Positions 51,040 to 60,735 of a DNA stretch of 64,000 nucleotides are shown here, one piece after another. Numbering within the stretch: position 1 is the stretch's first letter; each line of letters begins with the position of its first letter. The translations under genes were made by a program, and so were the position numbers. This stretch comes from Aureisphaera galaxeae (lineage in GTDB: Bacteria; Bacteroidota; Bacteroidia; Flavobacteriales; Flavobacteriaceae): NCBI RefSeq assembly GCF_028561275.1, contig NZ_JAQQTF010000004.1, positions 248,001 through 312,000 on the forward strand, in the 5' to 3' direction. Under the pieces are notes generated by a model that saw only the letters and a program-made list of their open reading frames with translations, was not told where the DNA came from and ran no database searches.

Positions 51040-53892
51040 ATGCCTAAAAACGACAAATTAAAATCCGTTTTAATTATTGGTTCTGGTCCCATTATTATTG
51101 GACAAGCCTGTGAGTTCGATTACTCTGGATCGCAAAGTTTAAGATCCCTTCGGGAAGATGGTATTGAGACCATTCTCATTAACTCGAATCCTGCAACCAT
51201 CATGACGGATCCGTCCATGGCGGACCACGTTTATCTTTTGCCGTTAACGACAAAGTCCATCATTAAGATTCTTAAGGAACACCCACAAATTGATGCCGTA
51301 TTGCCCACTATGGGAGGACAAACGGCACTTAACTTATGTATTGAAGCCGACGAAAAAGGCATTTGGGAAGATTTTGGGGTAGATCTTATTGGGGTCGATA
51401 TAGACGCCATTAATATCACCGAGGATCGCGAGCAGTTCCGTACCCTTATGACGAAGATTGGAGTGCCTATGGCACCCCAAGCTACTGCCAATTCCTATTT
51501 GAAAGGAAAGGAAATTGCCCAAGAATTCGGTTTTCCATTGGTAATCCGTGCTTCCTATACCTTAGGGGGTGCAGGAGCTTCCATTGTATATGACCCTGAA
51601 GATTTTGACGAATTACTTACCCGTGGATTGGAAGTTTCACCCATCCACGAGGTAATGATCGATAAGGCCATGATGGGCTGGAAAGAATACGAATTGGAGC
51701 TATTAAGGGACAATAACGACAATGTTGTTATTATTTGTACCATCGAAAATATGGATCCTATGGGGATTCATACCGGGGATTCTATTACCGTAGCACCTGC
51801 CATGACCTTGAGCGACCGTACGTTCCAACGTATGCGTGATATGGCCATTAAGATGATGCGTAGCATTGGGGATTTTGCTGGAGGATGTAATGTACAGTTT
51901 GCCGTAAGCCCGGATGAAAAAGAAGATATCATTGCCATCGAGATCAACCCAAGGGTATCCCGATCTTCGGCTTTGGCCTCTAAGGCCACGGGTTATCCTA
52001 TTGCGAAAATCGCTAGTAAATTGGCTATCGGATACAATTTGGACGAACTGGATAACCAGATTACAAAATCTACTTCGGCCCTGTTCGAGCCAACGCTAGA
52101 CTACGTTATCGTAAAAATACCTCGATGGAATTTCGACAAGTTCGAAGGTTCCGATCGTACCCTAGGATTGCAGATGAAAGCCGTAGGGGAGGTAATGGGT
52201 ATTGGCCGATCGTTCCAAGAAGCGCTTCACAAGGCGACACAATCCTTGGAAATTAAGCGTAACGGTTTAGGAGCCGATGGAAAGAGCTATACCAACTACG
52301 AACAGATCCTAGAGAAGCTGGAAAATGCCAGTTGGGACCGAGTGTTCGTGATCTATGATGCCATTCAAATGGGAATCCCATTGAGTCGAATCAATGAGAT
52401 TACCAAAATAGATATGTGGTTCCTAAAACAATACGAGGAACTGTACATGCTAGAGAAAGAAATTTCTTCCTACGCTTTAGACACGCTTCCAAGAGAGTTG
52501 TTGCTAGAAGCCAAGCAAAAAGGATACGGAGACCGTCAAATTGCTCACATGTTGGGTTGTTTGGAAAGTCAGGTGTACAAGAAGCGGGAAGAGTTGAATA
52601 TTCAACGTGTATACAAACTGGTAGATACCTGTGCGGCCGAGTTTAAGGCAGAAACACCATATTATTATTCCACTTTCGAAAATGAAATGGAAACGAAGGA
52701 TGGAAAGGTATTCGCCCAAAATGACAGTGAGGTAACCGATAAAAAGAAAATCATTGTATTGGGATCTGGTCCTAACCGTATCGGACAAGGAATCGAGTTC
52801 GATTACTGCTGTGTACATGGAGTACTGGCCGCTTCCGAGTGTGGTTACGAGACTATTATGATCAACTGTAATCCAGAAACGGTTTCTACCGACTTCGATG
52901 TAGCAGATAAGCTATACTTCGAGCCTGTTTTCTGGGAACATATTTACGACATCATCCGTCATGAGAAGCCCGAAGGGGTTATTGTTCAGTTAGGAGGGCA
53001 AACAGCTCTTAAGCTGGCCGAAAAGCTAGATCGCTACGGAATTAAGGTCATGGGAACCAGTTATCAATCCTTGGATTTAGCAGAAGATCGTGGAAGCTTC
53101 TCCACGTTGTTGAAAGAGAACAATATTCCTTATCCAAAGTTCGGTACCGCCGAAACGACTGAGGAAGCATTGGCGCTGGCAGACGAATTGGACTTCCCAT
53201 TGCTTATTCGTCCTTCCTACGTTCTTGGAGGGCAAGGGATGAAGATTGTAATCAATAAGAAAGACCTTGAAGCGCATGTAGTAGATTTATTGCGTAAGAT
53301 TCCTAACAACAAACTGTTGTTGGATCACTACTTAGATGGAGCTATAGAAGCAGAGGCCGATGCCATTTGCGATGGTGAGAATGTTTATATCATAGGGATC
53401 ATGGAGCATATTGAGCCTTGTGGGGTGCACTCTGGGGATTCTAACGCTACCTTACCTCCTTTTAATCTAGGAGAGTTCGTAATGCAGCAAATAAAGGATC
53501 ATACTAAGAAGATCGCCTTGGCTTTGAATACTGTGGGACTCATCAACATTCAGTTTGCCATTAAGGACGATCAAGTGTTTATTATCGAAGCCAACCCAAG
53601 AGCTTCTAGAACAGTTCCATTTATCGCAAAGGCGTATGGAGAGCCGTATGTAAATTATGCGACTAAGGTAATGTTGGGCAAAAACAAGGTGACCGACTTC
53701 GAGTTCAACCCAGAATTGGAAGGGTACGCTATTAAGCAACCCGTATTTAGTTTCAACAAGTTCCCGAATGTAAACAAGCAATTGGGGCCTGAAATGAAAA
53801 GTACAGGGGAAAGTATTTTGTTCATCGATAACTTGAAAGAAGACGAATTTTACGAGTTGTATTCGCGCAGAAGAATGTACTTGAGCAAATAA
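51040..53892 (+). CDS. carB: Carbamoyl phosphate synthase large subunit without allosteric domain
   Basis: A 950-residue synthase that makes carbamoyl phosphate from ammonia, bicarbonate and two ATP for pyrimidine and arginine synthesis. Both ATP-grasp halves are intact: GSGPIIIGQACEFDYSG and GSGPNRIGQGIEFDYCC, each with an EINPR/EANPR-type metal site (AIEINPRVSRSSAL, IIEANPRASRTVPF). The E. coli enzyme has about 1070 residues and ends in an MGS-like domain that binds UMP and ornithine. Here the protein stops soon after GPEMKSTGES, so that domain is absent. carA is not in this window. Confidence 0.93.
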   Translation: MPKNDKLKSVLIIGSGPIIIGQACEFDYSGSQSLRSLREDGIETILINSNPATIMTDPSMADHVYLLPLTTKSIIKILKEHPQIDAVLPTMGGQTALNLCIEADEKGIWEDFGVDLIGVDIDAINITEDREQFRTLMTKIGVPMAPQATANSYLKGKEIAQEFGFPLVIRASYTLGGAGASIVYDPEDFDELLTRGLEVSPIHEVMIDKAMMGWKEYELELLRDNNDNVVIICTIENMDPMGIHTGDSITVAPAMTLSDRTFQRMRDMAIKMMRSIGDFAGGCNVQFAVSPDEKEDIIAIEINPRVSRSSALASKATGYPIAKIASKLAIGYNLDELDNQITKSTSALFEPTLDYVIVKIPRWNFDKFEGSDRTLGLQMKAVGEVMGIGRSFQEALHKATQSLEIKRNGLGADGKSYTNYEQILEKLENASWDRVFVIYDAIQMGIPLSRINEITKIDMWFLKQYEELYMLEKEISSYALDTLPRELLLEAKQKGYGDRQIAHMLGCLESQVYKKREELNIQRVYKLVDTCAAEFKAETPYYYSTFENEMETKDGKVFAQNDSEVTDKKKIIVLGSGPNRIGQGIEFDYCCVHGVLAASECGYETIMINCNPETVSTDFDVADKLYFEPVFWEHIYDIIRHEKPEGVIVQLGGQTALKLAEKLDRYGIKVMGTSYQSLDLAEDRGSFSTLLKENNIPYPKFGTAETTEEALALADELDFPLLIRPSYVLGGQGMKIVINKKDLEAHVVDLLRKIPNNKLLLDHYLDGAIEAEADAICDGENVYIIGIMEHIEPCGVHSGDSNATLPPFNLGEFVMQQIKDHTKKIALALNTVGLINIQFAIKDDQVFIIEANPRASRTVPFIAKAYGEPYVNYATKVMLGKNKVTDFEFNPELEGYAIKQPVFSFNKFPNVNKQLGPEMKSTGESILFIDNLKEDEFYELYSRRRMYLSK

Positions 53893-53911
53893 AATCCATA
53901 TATTCGCCCCT

Positions 53912-55819
53912 ATGAGATTTTTGCTAGTTTGTTTTTTGTGTGCCTTCACCTTTCAATCTTTTGCACAAAAGAAGAAGAATCCACTGCCAGAGAATGTTAG
54001 CCTGGCCAAGGAATTAAAGGAGAAGTACGAGGAGGCCGATATTGCCATAAAGAGTAGGACAACGAAGGTTACCTTTAAAAGAAACAAGCAAAGTGGTAAA
54101 CTGGAGGCCTTAGTGCGCGACAAGATAAACCTTGTGGGCATTAGTTCCAGTGCACGCATTCAATATCCTGTTTTTTACGATTCCGAATCCAAGGTAGAGC
54201 GATTCATGCTTAGAAGCAATAAAGGGCGTGATATTACTGCTGTGGTAAAGGATGAGGCGATGAAAAGTGAGGATTTGTTCCATACGGACTATCGCGTCAA
54301 GTATACGGAGTTGTCTTTTCCACTACAGGGGTATAACCGAATGATCGAAATTGAGAAGCGGTACACAGATAGCAAGTACTTTACGAGCCTTTATTTCAGC
54401 GATCATTTTCCCGTAGTTGAGGGAAAATTGATTGTTACCATTCCCAGTTGGTTGGAGTTGGATATTAAGGAGTTTAATTTCGAAGGATATACCATAGAAA
54501 AGTCGGAAAAGACTTCAGAAGGAAATTCGGTAATAACCTACACTTATAAGGAACTGGATGAGCGCTCTAAGAAGAAGTACTCCTTAGGGCCTTCCTATTT
54601 GTATCCGCATGTACTGTTCATAGCCAAGGCCTATAAATCCAAAGAAGGAACGGTGAATTTATTCTCCAATACCGAAGATCTTTTTGCTTGGTATAACAGT
54701 TTGGTGGAAAGTGTTGAGATCGATTCGTCGGTCTATACCGACAAAGTGAAGGAACTCGTTGCCGGTGTTAGCTCGGACGAAGAGAAGATAAAGAATATCT
54801 ACTATTGGGTACAGGACAACATACGTTACATTGCCTTTGAGGATGGAATCGCTGGGTTTAAACCCGATAGCCCTCAAAATGTATTCACCAAGCGCTATGG
54901 CGACTGTAAGGGAATGGCAATTCTCACCAAAAACATGTTGCAGGAGGCTGGCTTCGATGCCCGTTTGGTATGGATTGGTACCGATCGCTTGGCATACGAT
55001 TATTCCATTCCTTCCCTGTCGGTAGACAATCATATGATCGCTGCAGTAGTACTTAACGGAGAAACCATTTTTTTAGATGGTACAGAGAAGTATAACAGGT
55101 TTGGAGAATACGCCACTAGGATACAGAATAAGGAGGCTATGATGCAGGATGGCGATTCCTTTAAAATAATCAAGGTGCCAGCTGCTTCGGGTACGGGCAA
55201 TAGGGATAAAGCGGTTTACAACTTGCGGGTAAATGACGAATCCCTATTGGGAACTGCTACGAGGACATTTAGTGGAGAAACCAGGGTTTCCTTTCAGAAT
55301 TCTTACCAAGCGTTTGGTGGGGACGAAAAACTGGATCGTCTTTCCGGTTATTTGGGAGGGAGCAATCAGAATTTCTTCGTGGATGAACTGAAGGTATCCG
55401 ATGAAGAGGATCGGGAAAATGATTTGTCCGTAGATTTCGTGGTGCAAGTGGAAAACAGCGTGACGGAATTCGATGGGGTTTTGTATTTGGAAATAGACCC
55501 GACCAAACAACTTATACCCCAAATTGATGAAAATAGGTCAACCCCTTTTCTTCACTACCTAAAAGAAGCCTATATTACCGAGGTGAATCTTACAATGCCC
55601 GAAGGCTATTCTAAAGCCGAGCTTCCGGAAGGACTTTCGATCTCCAATGATCTTTTGGATATAAACTTATCCTACCAGCAACAGGGTAATTCCATCCTTT
55701 ACAAGAATGAAATTACTTTGAAGAAACGCGTGGTAGATCCCGCCCAGTTCGAGTTGTGGAATGAGACATTTGAAGCGTTGAAAGAGCAACTCAACCAACA
55801 AATTACGCTTAACAAATAA
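53912..55819 (+). CDS. Secreted DUF3857 / transglutaminase-like protein, active-site intact
   Basis: A 635-residue exported protein (signal peptide ending QSFAQ near residue 19). The N-terminal DUF3857 domain spans about 40-260. A transglutaminase-core domain follows, with the Cys-His-Asp triad Cys332 (RYGDCKGMA), His374 (VDNHMIAA) and Asp389 (FLDGT). A beta-rich DUF2569-type tail completes it. Likely a periplasmic or surface amidase/crosslinking or protease-like enzyme. It lies 12 bases before its paralogue at 55831. Confidence 0.88.
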   Translation: MRFLLVCFLCAFTFQSFAQKKKNPLPENVSLAKELKEKYEEADIAIKSRTTKVTFKRNKQSGKLEALVRDKINLVGISSSARIQYPVFYDSESKVERFMLRSNKGRDITAVVKDEAMKSEDLFHTDYRVKYTELSFPLQGYNRMIEIEKRYTDSKYFTSLYFSDHFPVVEGKLIVTIPSWLELDIKEFNFEGYTIEKSEKTSEGNSVITYTYKELDERSKKKYSLGPSYLYPHVLFIAKAYKSKEGTVNLFSNTEDLFAWYNSLVESVEIDSSVYTDKVKELVAGVSSDEEKIKNIYYWVQDNIRYIAFEDGIAGFKPDSPQNVFTKRYGDCKGMAILTKNMLQEAGFDARLVWIGTDRLAYDYSIPSLSVDNHMIAAVVLNGETIFLDGTEKYNRFGEYATRIQNKEAMMQDGDSFKIIKVPAASGTGNRDKAVYNLRVNDESLLGTATRTFSGETRVSFQNSYQAFGGDEKLDRLSGYLGGSNQNFFVDELKVSDEEDRENDLSVDFVVQVENSVTEFDGVLYLEIDPTKQLIPQIDENRSTPFLHYLKEAYITEVNLTMPEGYSKAELPEGLSISNDLLDINLSYQQQGNSILYKNEITLKKRVVDPAQFELWNETFEALKEQLNQQITLNK

Positions 55820-55830
55820 CACCCACCTTT

Positions 55831-58008
55831 ATGAAATTGAACTATACCATTGCCCTAGTTCTATGCCTATTATTTTCTTCTTTCGCCTTTTCTCAGTCAA
55901 AGGACTTAAAGGAATTGCAAGAGCGATTTTGGAATCCGAAGAATAAAAAGGCCGTCGTATCCGAAGTTCCCGAAAAATGGCAAAGTGAGAGTGCCGTTAT
56001 TCTGTATGTTGATGAGTACTATAAGTATACCAACAACGGGAAAAAAATGTACAACCCTTCCCATTATCACACAAGGATAAAGTTGTTGGATAAGGCTGCA
56101 GTAGAGGAGTATTCAGAATTCAGTTTCGAGAAGAACAGAGGATCAAGCTTTGGGTTTGTGAATTTTTATCGTGAAAAGTCTACCGTAGGGATTAAAGTGA
56201 TTAAACCCAGTGGAGACGAAATCATCATAGATGTAGAGGCAGAAAGTGTAGAAGAGGATAAGGAAAAGAAGATCGCCATTCCTAATTTGGAAATAGGGGA
56301 CATTGTAGACTTATTTGTTTTTGAAGATGATTTCCAACGAACGTTTTCAGGAACCCATATTTACGACCCAGTAGAGCGTGTTATTAGTAGAAGTCATCCA
56401 GTACTATTTAGTAGGGTAGCGGTAGAAGTGGAGAACGACTATTTCCTAAATATGGAATCTTTCAATGGAGCGCCTAAAGTAAAGGAAGAAGAAACCGGTA
56501 AAAAGTCAACCCGTCGATATGTGATCGAAGCCTCCGATGTTGAGAAAAGTGAGTTTCCACGCTGGTTTTATCCCTTGGCAGAGTTGCCTTCATTAAAGTT
56601 TCAGGTAACTTTTGCCTTACGTTCCAAAAATGAATACTACGCTTCCGTATTCCTAGCCGATAAAGATGCCGAAAGGAAGGCAGATGTTAGTAAGGAAGAG
56701 ATTATAGAATATTATGGGAAGAATTTCGAAGCACAAAAGAAGGGAAGTGTTAAAGACGTGCTACGTTATTTAAAGGACAAGGGAATTAGCGGTAAGCGCA
56801 AGCAATTAGAATCTGCCCTGTATTACCTTAGACATAAGAGCTATAATCGTTTCTTGGAGCTTTACATTGCTCGGGAAAACAACATACGCTACAGCGCGCT
56901 CCCATGCGATAGCGATTACGTGATTCTAGATGAGAATACATTTGTGAATTATTTCGCGGGCTTGGCCAAGCAATTAGAGATCGATTACGATATCATTGTG
57001 GCTACTGCAGATTATAATGGTACGATAGATAATTTGTTATTACGTTCTAATGTATCCTATGGACTACGCTTCAATTTTCCGAAGCCCATGTACCTATTCG
57101 AGGTATCTCCCCACGTACAATCCGATTACTTCCCAGAGAATTTGGAAGGGACCAAAGTATATACCTTAAGTGTAAAGAAGAATCGTAAGCTAGAAGATGT
57201 GGCCTTCGACGTATTGCCAGTAACTTCAGCAGATGAGAACATGGCGAAACAAGTGGTGAATGTCAGTTTCGAAGACAGTTTCAAAAAAATTGCCATTACC
57301 AGAGAGCAACATTACAAAGGACAATTTAAGCCGTATGAGTTAAGAAGAAGATTGGTATTCGAAGACTTTTTGAATGAAGAGTTTAAGCGTTATGGAACTA
57401 AGCACTTTTACAATTGTAAAAAGCGCCAGAATAAGTCCGATAAGGAGGCCGAATCTAAAATGAAATCGGTGATGAAAACCTATCGGGATAAAAAGATTGA
57501 ACGTATCGAGCAAATTGTTTCGGCTGAGTTCGATATAGAAATCAAGGACTATGATTATTCCGTAGAGAAGACAGGTAGATATTCTAACGATGCCCTAATT
57601 ATTAAGGATCAGTTTGCCATTGAAAACGAATTTGTAAAAAAGGCTGGACCCAATTATTTGGTAGAAGTAGGAAAGTTTATTGGCGGTCAGGTACAGTTGG
57701 AAGCAGATGAACTTGAGCGTACCAAGGGAGTATATTTAGATCATGCCAAAACCTATGTTTACGAAGTGAGCATTAAAATCCCTGAAGGATTCGAGGTGGT
57801 TGGACTGGATAAGCTACAGCGTAATATCACTAATGGAACAGGCGGATTTACGGCTACAGCGGTAGTAGAAGAAGGAATGCTAAAGTATACGACCAAAAAA
57901 GTATATGCAAAGCGAAATTACGAAGTTTCGGAATGGAGCGATATGGTACCTTGGTTACAGGACGCGTATGATTTTAGCCAAGAAAAAGTAATGTTTAAAA
58001 AGATATAG
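55831..58008 (+). CDS. DUF3857 protein with degenerate transglutaminase region
   Basis: A 725-residue exported protein (signal peptide ending FAFSQ). It shares the order of its upstream neighbour: DUF3857 domain, then a transglutaminase-like region. Where the neighbour has RYGDCKGMAILTK, this one has VILDENTFVNYFAGLAKQL with no Cys, and the His motif is VSYGLRF. The triad is thus missing, and the protein is likely a non-catalytic partner or regulator. A long basic stretch (CKKRQNKSDKEAESKMK) interrupts the tail. A terminator follows. Confidence 0.82.
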   Translation: MKLNYTIALVLCLLFSSFAFSQSKDLKELQERFWNPKNKKAVVSEVPEKWQSESAVILYVDEYYKYTNNGKKMYNPSHYHTRIKLLDKAAVEEYSEFSFEKNRGSSFGFVNFYREKSTVGIKVIKPSGDEIIIDVEAESVEEDKEKKIAIPNLEIGDIVDLFVFEDDFQRTFSGTHIYDPVERVISRSHPVLFSRVAVEVENDYFLNMESFNGAPKVKEEETGKKSTRRYVIEASDVEKSEFPRWFYPLAELPSLKFQVTFALRSKNEYYASVFLADKDAERKADVSKEEIIEYYGKNFEAQKKGSVKDVLRYLKDKGISGKRKQLESALYYLRHKSYNRFLELYIARENNIRYSALPCDSDYVILDENTFVNYFAGLAKQLEIDYDIIVATADYNGTIDNLLLRSNVSYGLRFNFPKPMYLFEVSPHVQSDYFPENLEGTKVYTLSVKKNRKLEDVAFDVLPVTSADENMAKQVVNVSFEDSFKKIAITREQHYKGQFKPYELRRRLVFEDFLNEEFKRYGTKHFYNCKKRQNKSDKEAESKMKSVMKTYRDKKIERIEQIVSAEFDIEIKDYDYSVEKTGRYSNDALIIKDQFAIENEFVKKAGPNYLVEVGKFIGGQVQLEADELERTKGVYLDHAKTYVYEVSIKIPEGFEVVGLDKLQRNITNGTGGFTATAVVEEGMLKYTTKKVYAKRNYEVSEWSDMVPWLQDAYDFSQEKVMFKKI

Positions 58009-58037
58009 AAGACTCACAATTATTGGGAGTTTCGTAC

Positions 58038-58067
58038 AAACCCTGCCAATTTGGTAGGGTTTTTTTA
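58038..58067 (+). terminator. Terminator of the DUF3857 pair
   Basis: AAACCCTGCC (58038-58047) pairs with GGTAGGGTTT (58053-58062) with one mismatch, then a T run. It ends the carB-to-DUF3857 stretch. Confidence 0.82.
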
Positions 58068-58156
58068 TGTAGCAAAGGGGGATTTTTTTGTTTAAGGTTG
58101 TTATATATGTGTAAGGGCAGTTTTTATGCGCTTATCGCCTAACCAAAGTTTAAGTT

Positions 58157-58528
58157 ATGAACCGCAGATTTCTATTAGCAATAGGAATACCCTTTTTCCT
58201 GTACGCCTGTACCAGTAATACTTTCGATGATATTTCTGAACCCATGGAGCCTGTTCAAGAGGAGGAGACCGTGACCTTTCAGGATGTTCGTTTTGTATTC
58301 GAAAATATATGTCAGGCCTGCCACTCAAACCCTCCACAAAATGGAGCCCCCATGCCCTTAGTTACCTATAACGATGTTCGCAATGCGGTTTTGGATCGCG
58401 GATTACTAGATCGTATTAGCAGGCAGGAGGGAGCACCGGGCCTTATGCCTTTGGGAGGTCCCAGATTACCCCAAGAAACGATAGACCTTATCATGCAATG
58501 GAGTGCGGACGGACTACCCGAAAATTAA
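58157..58528 (+). CDS. Monohaem c-type cytochrome lipoprotein
   Basis: A 123-residue lipoprotein: lipobox LYAC puts the lipidated Cys at 18. The haem site is Cys52-x-x-Cys55-His56 (CQACH), and Met97 (GLMPLGG) is the likely sixth ligand. The length and order fit a class I cytochrome c. It is probably an electron carrier on the outer face of a membrane, and it leads a four-gene envelope operon. The YceI gene starts five bases after its stop. Confidence 0.88.
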   Translation: MNRRFLLAIGIPFFLYACTSNTFDDISEPMEPVQEEETVTFQDVRFVFENICQACHSNPPQNGAPMPLVTYNDVRNAVLDRGLLDRISRQEGAPGLMPLGGPRLPQETIDLIMQWSADGLPEN

Positions 58529-58533
58529 CAACT

Positions 58534-59085
58534 ATGAAAAACAACATCACATATCTTATTGTCTTGCTGCTACTTTGCGTGGGACAAGTAAATGCCCAAA
58601 AGTATGCGACAAAGAGCGGCGTGATCGATTTTGAAGCCTCGGTACCTTCTTTTGAGGAGGTAAAGGCCAAAAACAGCTCGGTAAGTGCCATCTTAAATAC
58701 CGCTACAGGAGAATTTGCCTCTTTGGCACTCATTCAGGGATTCCGTTTTAAGGTAGCTTTGATGGAAGAACACTTCAACGAAAATTATATGGAGTCGGCG
58801 CAATATCCCAAAGCCATTGTAAAGGGGAGCATCACCGATTTTGATGCCGGACGACTTTCAGATACTACTACAGAATTTAATTTTAAAGGAACCATTGCAA
58901 TACATGGAGTGACCCAACCTTTGGAAACGAAGGTGAACTTGACGAAGCTCGGGGATCAGATGGAGATGTCCACCTCATTCATATTAAAACCGGGGGACTT
59001 CGATATTAAAATACCCAGTATTGTGAGTAATAAAATTGCCGATGAGGTTACTGTTACGGCAATGTATACACTATCTCAAAAGTGA
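58534..59085 (+). CDS. YceI family exported lipid-binding protein
   Basis: A 183-residue protein from the ATG at 58534; a frame from 58498 overlaps the cytochrome and lacks a signal peptide start. The signal peptide ends QVNAQK. The lipocalin-like YceI domain follows: SGVIDFEASVP, VALMEEHFNENYMESAQYPKA in outline, FKGTIAIHGVTQPLETKV and the EMSTSFILKPGDF strand. YceI proteins bind isoprenoid quinone-like lipids in the periplasm, which fits the neighbouring cytochrome. Confidence 0.9.
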   Translation: MKNNITYLIVLLLLCVGQVNAQKYATKSGVIDFEASVPSFEEVKAKNSSVSAILNTATGEFASLALIQGFRFKVALMEEHFNENYMESAQYPKAIVKGSITDFDAGRLSDTTTEFNFKGTIAIHGVTQPLETKVNLTKLGDQMEMSTSFILKPGDFDIKIPSIVSNKIADEVTVTAMYTLSQK

Positions 59086-59088
59086 CAT

Positions 59089-59460
59089 ATGAAAAAGAAA
59101 ACCGTTTTTTTGGTAGTGACTTTGGTACTTGTAGTGGGTGCTTATGTTGGTTATAAGTACCTCTACAAGGACCATCGCAACATTGCAGAGGAAACCGCCG
59201 TGTTTAACGGATCGGCCGAAGAAATCCAAGGACAATTTGCATCCGGACAGGAAGAATTATTGAACCAAACCGTGATCGTTACGGGAAGTGTGAGTCAGGT
59301 AGAAGGAACTTCTATTACGTTAGATGACAAAGTACAATGTGTCTTTGCTGAAACCATGGAGGTGGCCATTGGTACCGAAATAAAGGTGAAAGGAAGGTGC
59401 ATAGGATATGATGATCTCTTCGAAATCGTAAAACTAGACCAATCACAACTAATCAACTAA
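59089..59460 (+). CDS. OB-fold tRNA_anti-like membrane-anchored protein
   Basis: A 123-residue protein with an N-terminal anchor (about 5-22) and an OB-fold of the tRNA_anti-like type: NQTVIVTGSVSQVEGTSITLDDKVQCVF and EIKVKGRCIGYDDLFEIVKL in outline. Exported OB folds in this group are thought to bind ligands rather than RNA. It is translated from an ATG three bases after the YceI stop. Confidence 0.82.
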   Translation: MKKKTVFLVVTLVLVVGAYVGYKYLYKDHRNIAEETAVFNGSAEEIQGQFASGQEELLNQTVIVTGSVSQVEGTSITLDDKVQCVFAETMEVAIGTEIKVKGRCIGYDDLFEIVKLDQSQLIN

Positions 59461-59466
59461 CTAATC

Positions 59467-60351
59467 ATGAAAAGAATAATCACTTGTATTTTTCTACTGC
59501 TTCCTTTGCTCGTCTTTTCGCAGGACGACCTGCTTAGCGAATTGGAAGAAGGTGTGGATACCAGTACAGAGGTAAAGGCCGCCTTTAAGGGATTGAAGGT
59601 GGTGAACTTCGAATCTACCAAGTTGGGTGGCGCCAAAGAGCTTTATTTGGTAGTTTCCCACAGGTTCGGAACCGTTAAGAATGGGATCGATGATTTCTTC
59701 GGATTGGACAATGCCGTGACCCAAATTAAGTTTATTTACGGAGTAAATGATTGGTTGAATTTAGGTGCAGCGCGGAGCTCACTTCAGAAAAAATATGGGG
59801 TACATGCAAAGTATCGATTGGTGCGTCAGAAAACCGAAGGATTTCCCTTTACCATTGTTGGATACAATTTGATAACCGTAAACACGGCCTTAGACGAAGA
59901 TCTTTTCCCCAATATCGAATTTGGGGACCGTTTAACCTATACTACCCAAGCCTTGGTTTCCCATAAATTTTCGGAAGACTTTTCAGTATTGTTGGCGCCT
60001 ACGTTCATTCATGAAAATTTGGCGACCAGAAGTTTTCAGATACAAGGAGAGGAAACCATGACGTTCGATGAGGATAACAACCAATTTGCAGTGGGAGTCG
60101 GTGGAAGATATAAGTTAACAAAGCGTTGGAGTATTAATGCAGACTACGGAATACATCTGAATAGAAATGACAATTCCAATTTTAAGAACCCACTCTCCAT
60201 AGGAGTGGACTTAGAAACGGGAGGACACGTATTCCAGATGCATTTTACCAATGCACAAGCTATGTTCGAAGAAGGATTTATTATACAAGGACAAGGAGAT
60301 TGGGGTGATGGAGACTTCTTCTTTGGTTTTAATTTAAGCAGAGTATTCTAG
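59467..60351 (+). CDS. DUF5777 outer-membrane beta-barrel
   Basis: A 294-residue exported protein (signal peptide ending LVFSQ). The body alternates hydrophobic and polar residues as in beta-barrels: ELYLVVSHRFGTV, NDWLNLGAARSS, TTQALVSHKFSED, FAVGVGGRYKLTKRWSIN. The C-terminal strand ends in aromatic F (NLSRVF), the usual Bam signal. It is last of the cytochrome-YceI-OB-DUF5777 operon. Confidence 0.85.
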   Translation: MKRIITCIFLLLPLLVFSQDDLLSELEEGVDTSTEVKAAFKGLKVVNFESTKLGGAKELYLVVSHRFGTVKNGIDDFFGLDNAVTQIKFIYGVNDWLNLGAARSSLQKKYGVHAKYRLVRQKTEGFPFTIVGYNLITVNTALDEDLFPNIEFGDRLTYTTQALVSHKFSEDFSVLLAPTFIHENLATRSFQIQGEETMTFDEDNNQFAVGVGGRYKLTKRWSINADYGIHLNRNDNSNFKNPLSIGVDLETGGHVFQMHFTNAQAMFEEGFIIQGQGDWGDGDFFFGFNLSRVF

Positions 60352-60375
60352 ACTATATAATCATTAAAAATTGCT

Positions 60376-60631
60376 ATGAAAAAGATTATACTAGTTGCGG
60401 GAGATGACATTACTATTGGAGGCAAATCTGTCTTCAATAGTAATACGCTCCTAACACCCGAAAGAGATCACGAACGTTCCCATAGAACGTTTTATTTACG
60501 ATGTCGCGGGTAAGAAGCTCATGCAAGAAAAAGATACCGGGAATGTTGTGGAATGGCACATTTTGAGCCTTCTCGGTGAAATTTATTTTGTGGGGCTAAC
60601 TTCAAGAGAATTGGAGACTACTAAAAGGTAG
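60376..60631 (+). pseudogene. Decayed T9SS sorting-domain protein
   Basis: Frame A opens with ATG (60376) as MKKIILVAGDDITIGG but ends early. Frame B, shifted near the TTPER/HPKE boundary, continues VPIERFIYDVAGKKLMQE and GEIYFVGLTSRE to a stop at 60631. This second part carries the hallmarks of a T9SS C-terminal sorting domain (IYDVxGKKLM, IYFVxL). A frameshift plus loss of the upstream catalytic region indicates a decayed remnant. A terminator still follows. Confidence 0.6.
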
Positions 60632-60668
60632 TGAAACAATAGTTCAGTTTTTAAGTTAGTTAATTGGG

Positions 60669-60708
60669 AAACCAGCCCGACACCGCTAGGCTAGGGCTGG
60701 TTTTTTTG
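60669..60708 (+). terminator. Terminator downstream of the pseudogene
   Basis: ACCAGCCC (60671-60678) pairs with GGGCTGGT (60694-60701), then T. Just before the next T9SS gene. Confidence 0.85.
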
Positions 60709-60735
60709 TAACTTTAATCTCTAAAAAAAATAAAT

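Noticed and set aside
52504-52818. Antisense frame within carB
   Set aside because: Falls on the complement of the oligomerisation domain of carB; no promoter or motif.
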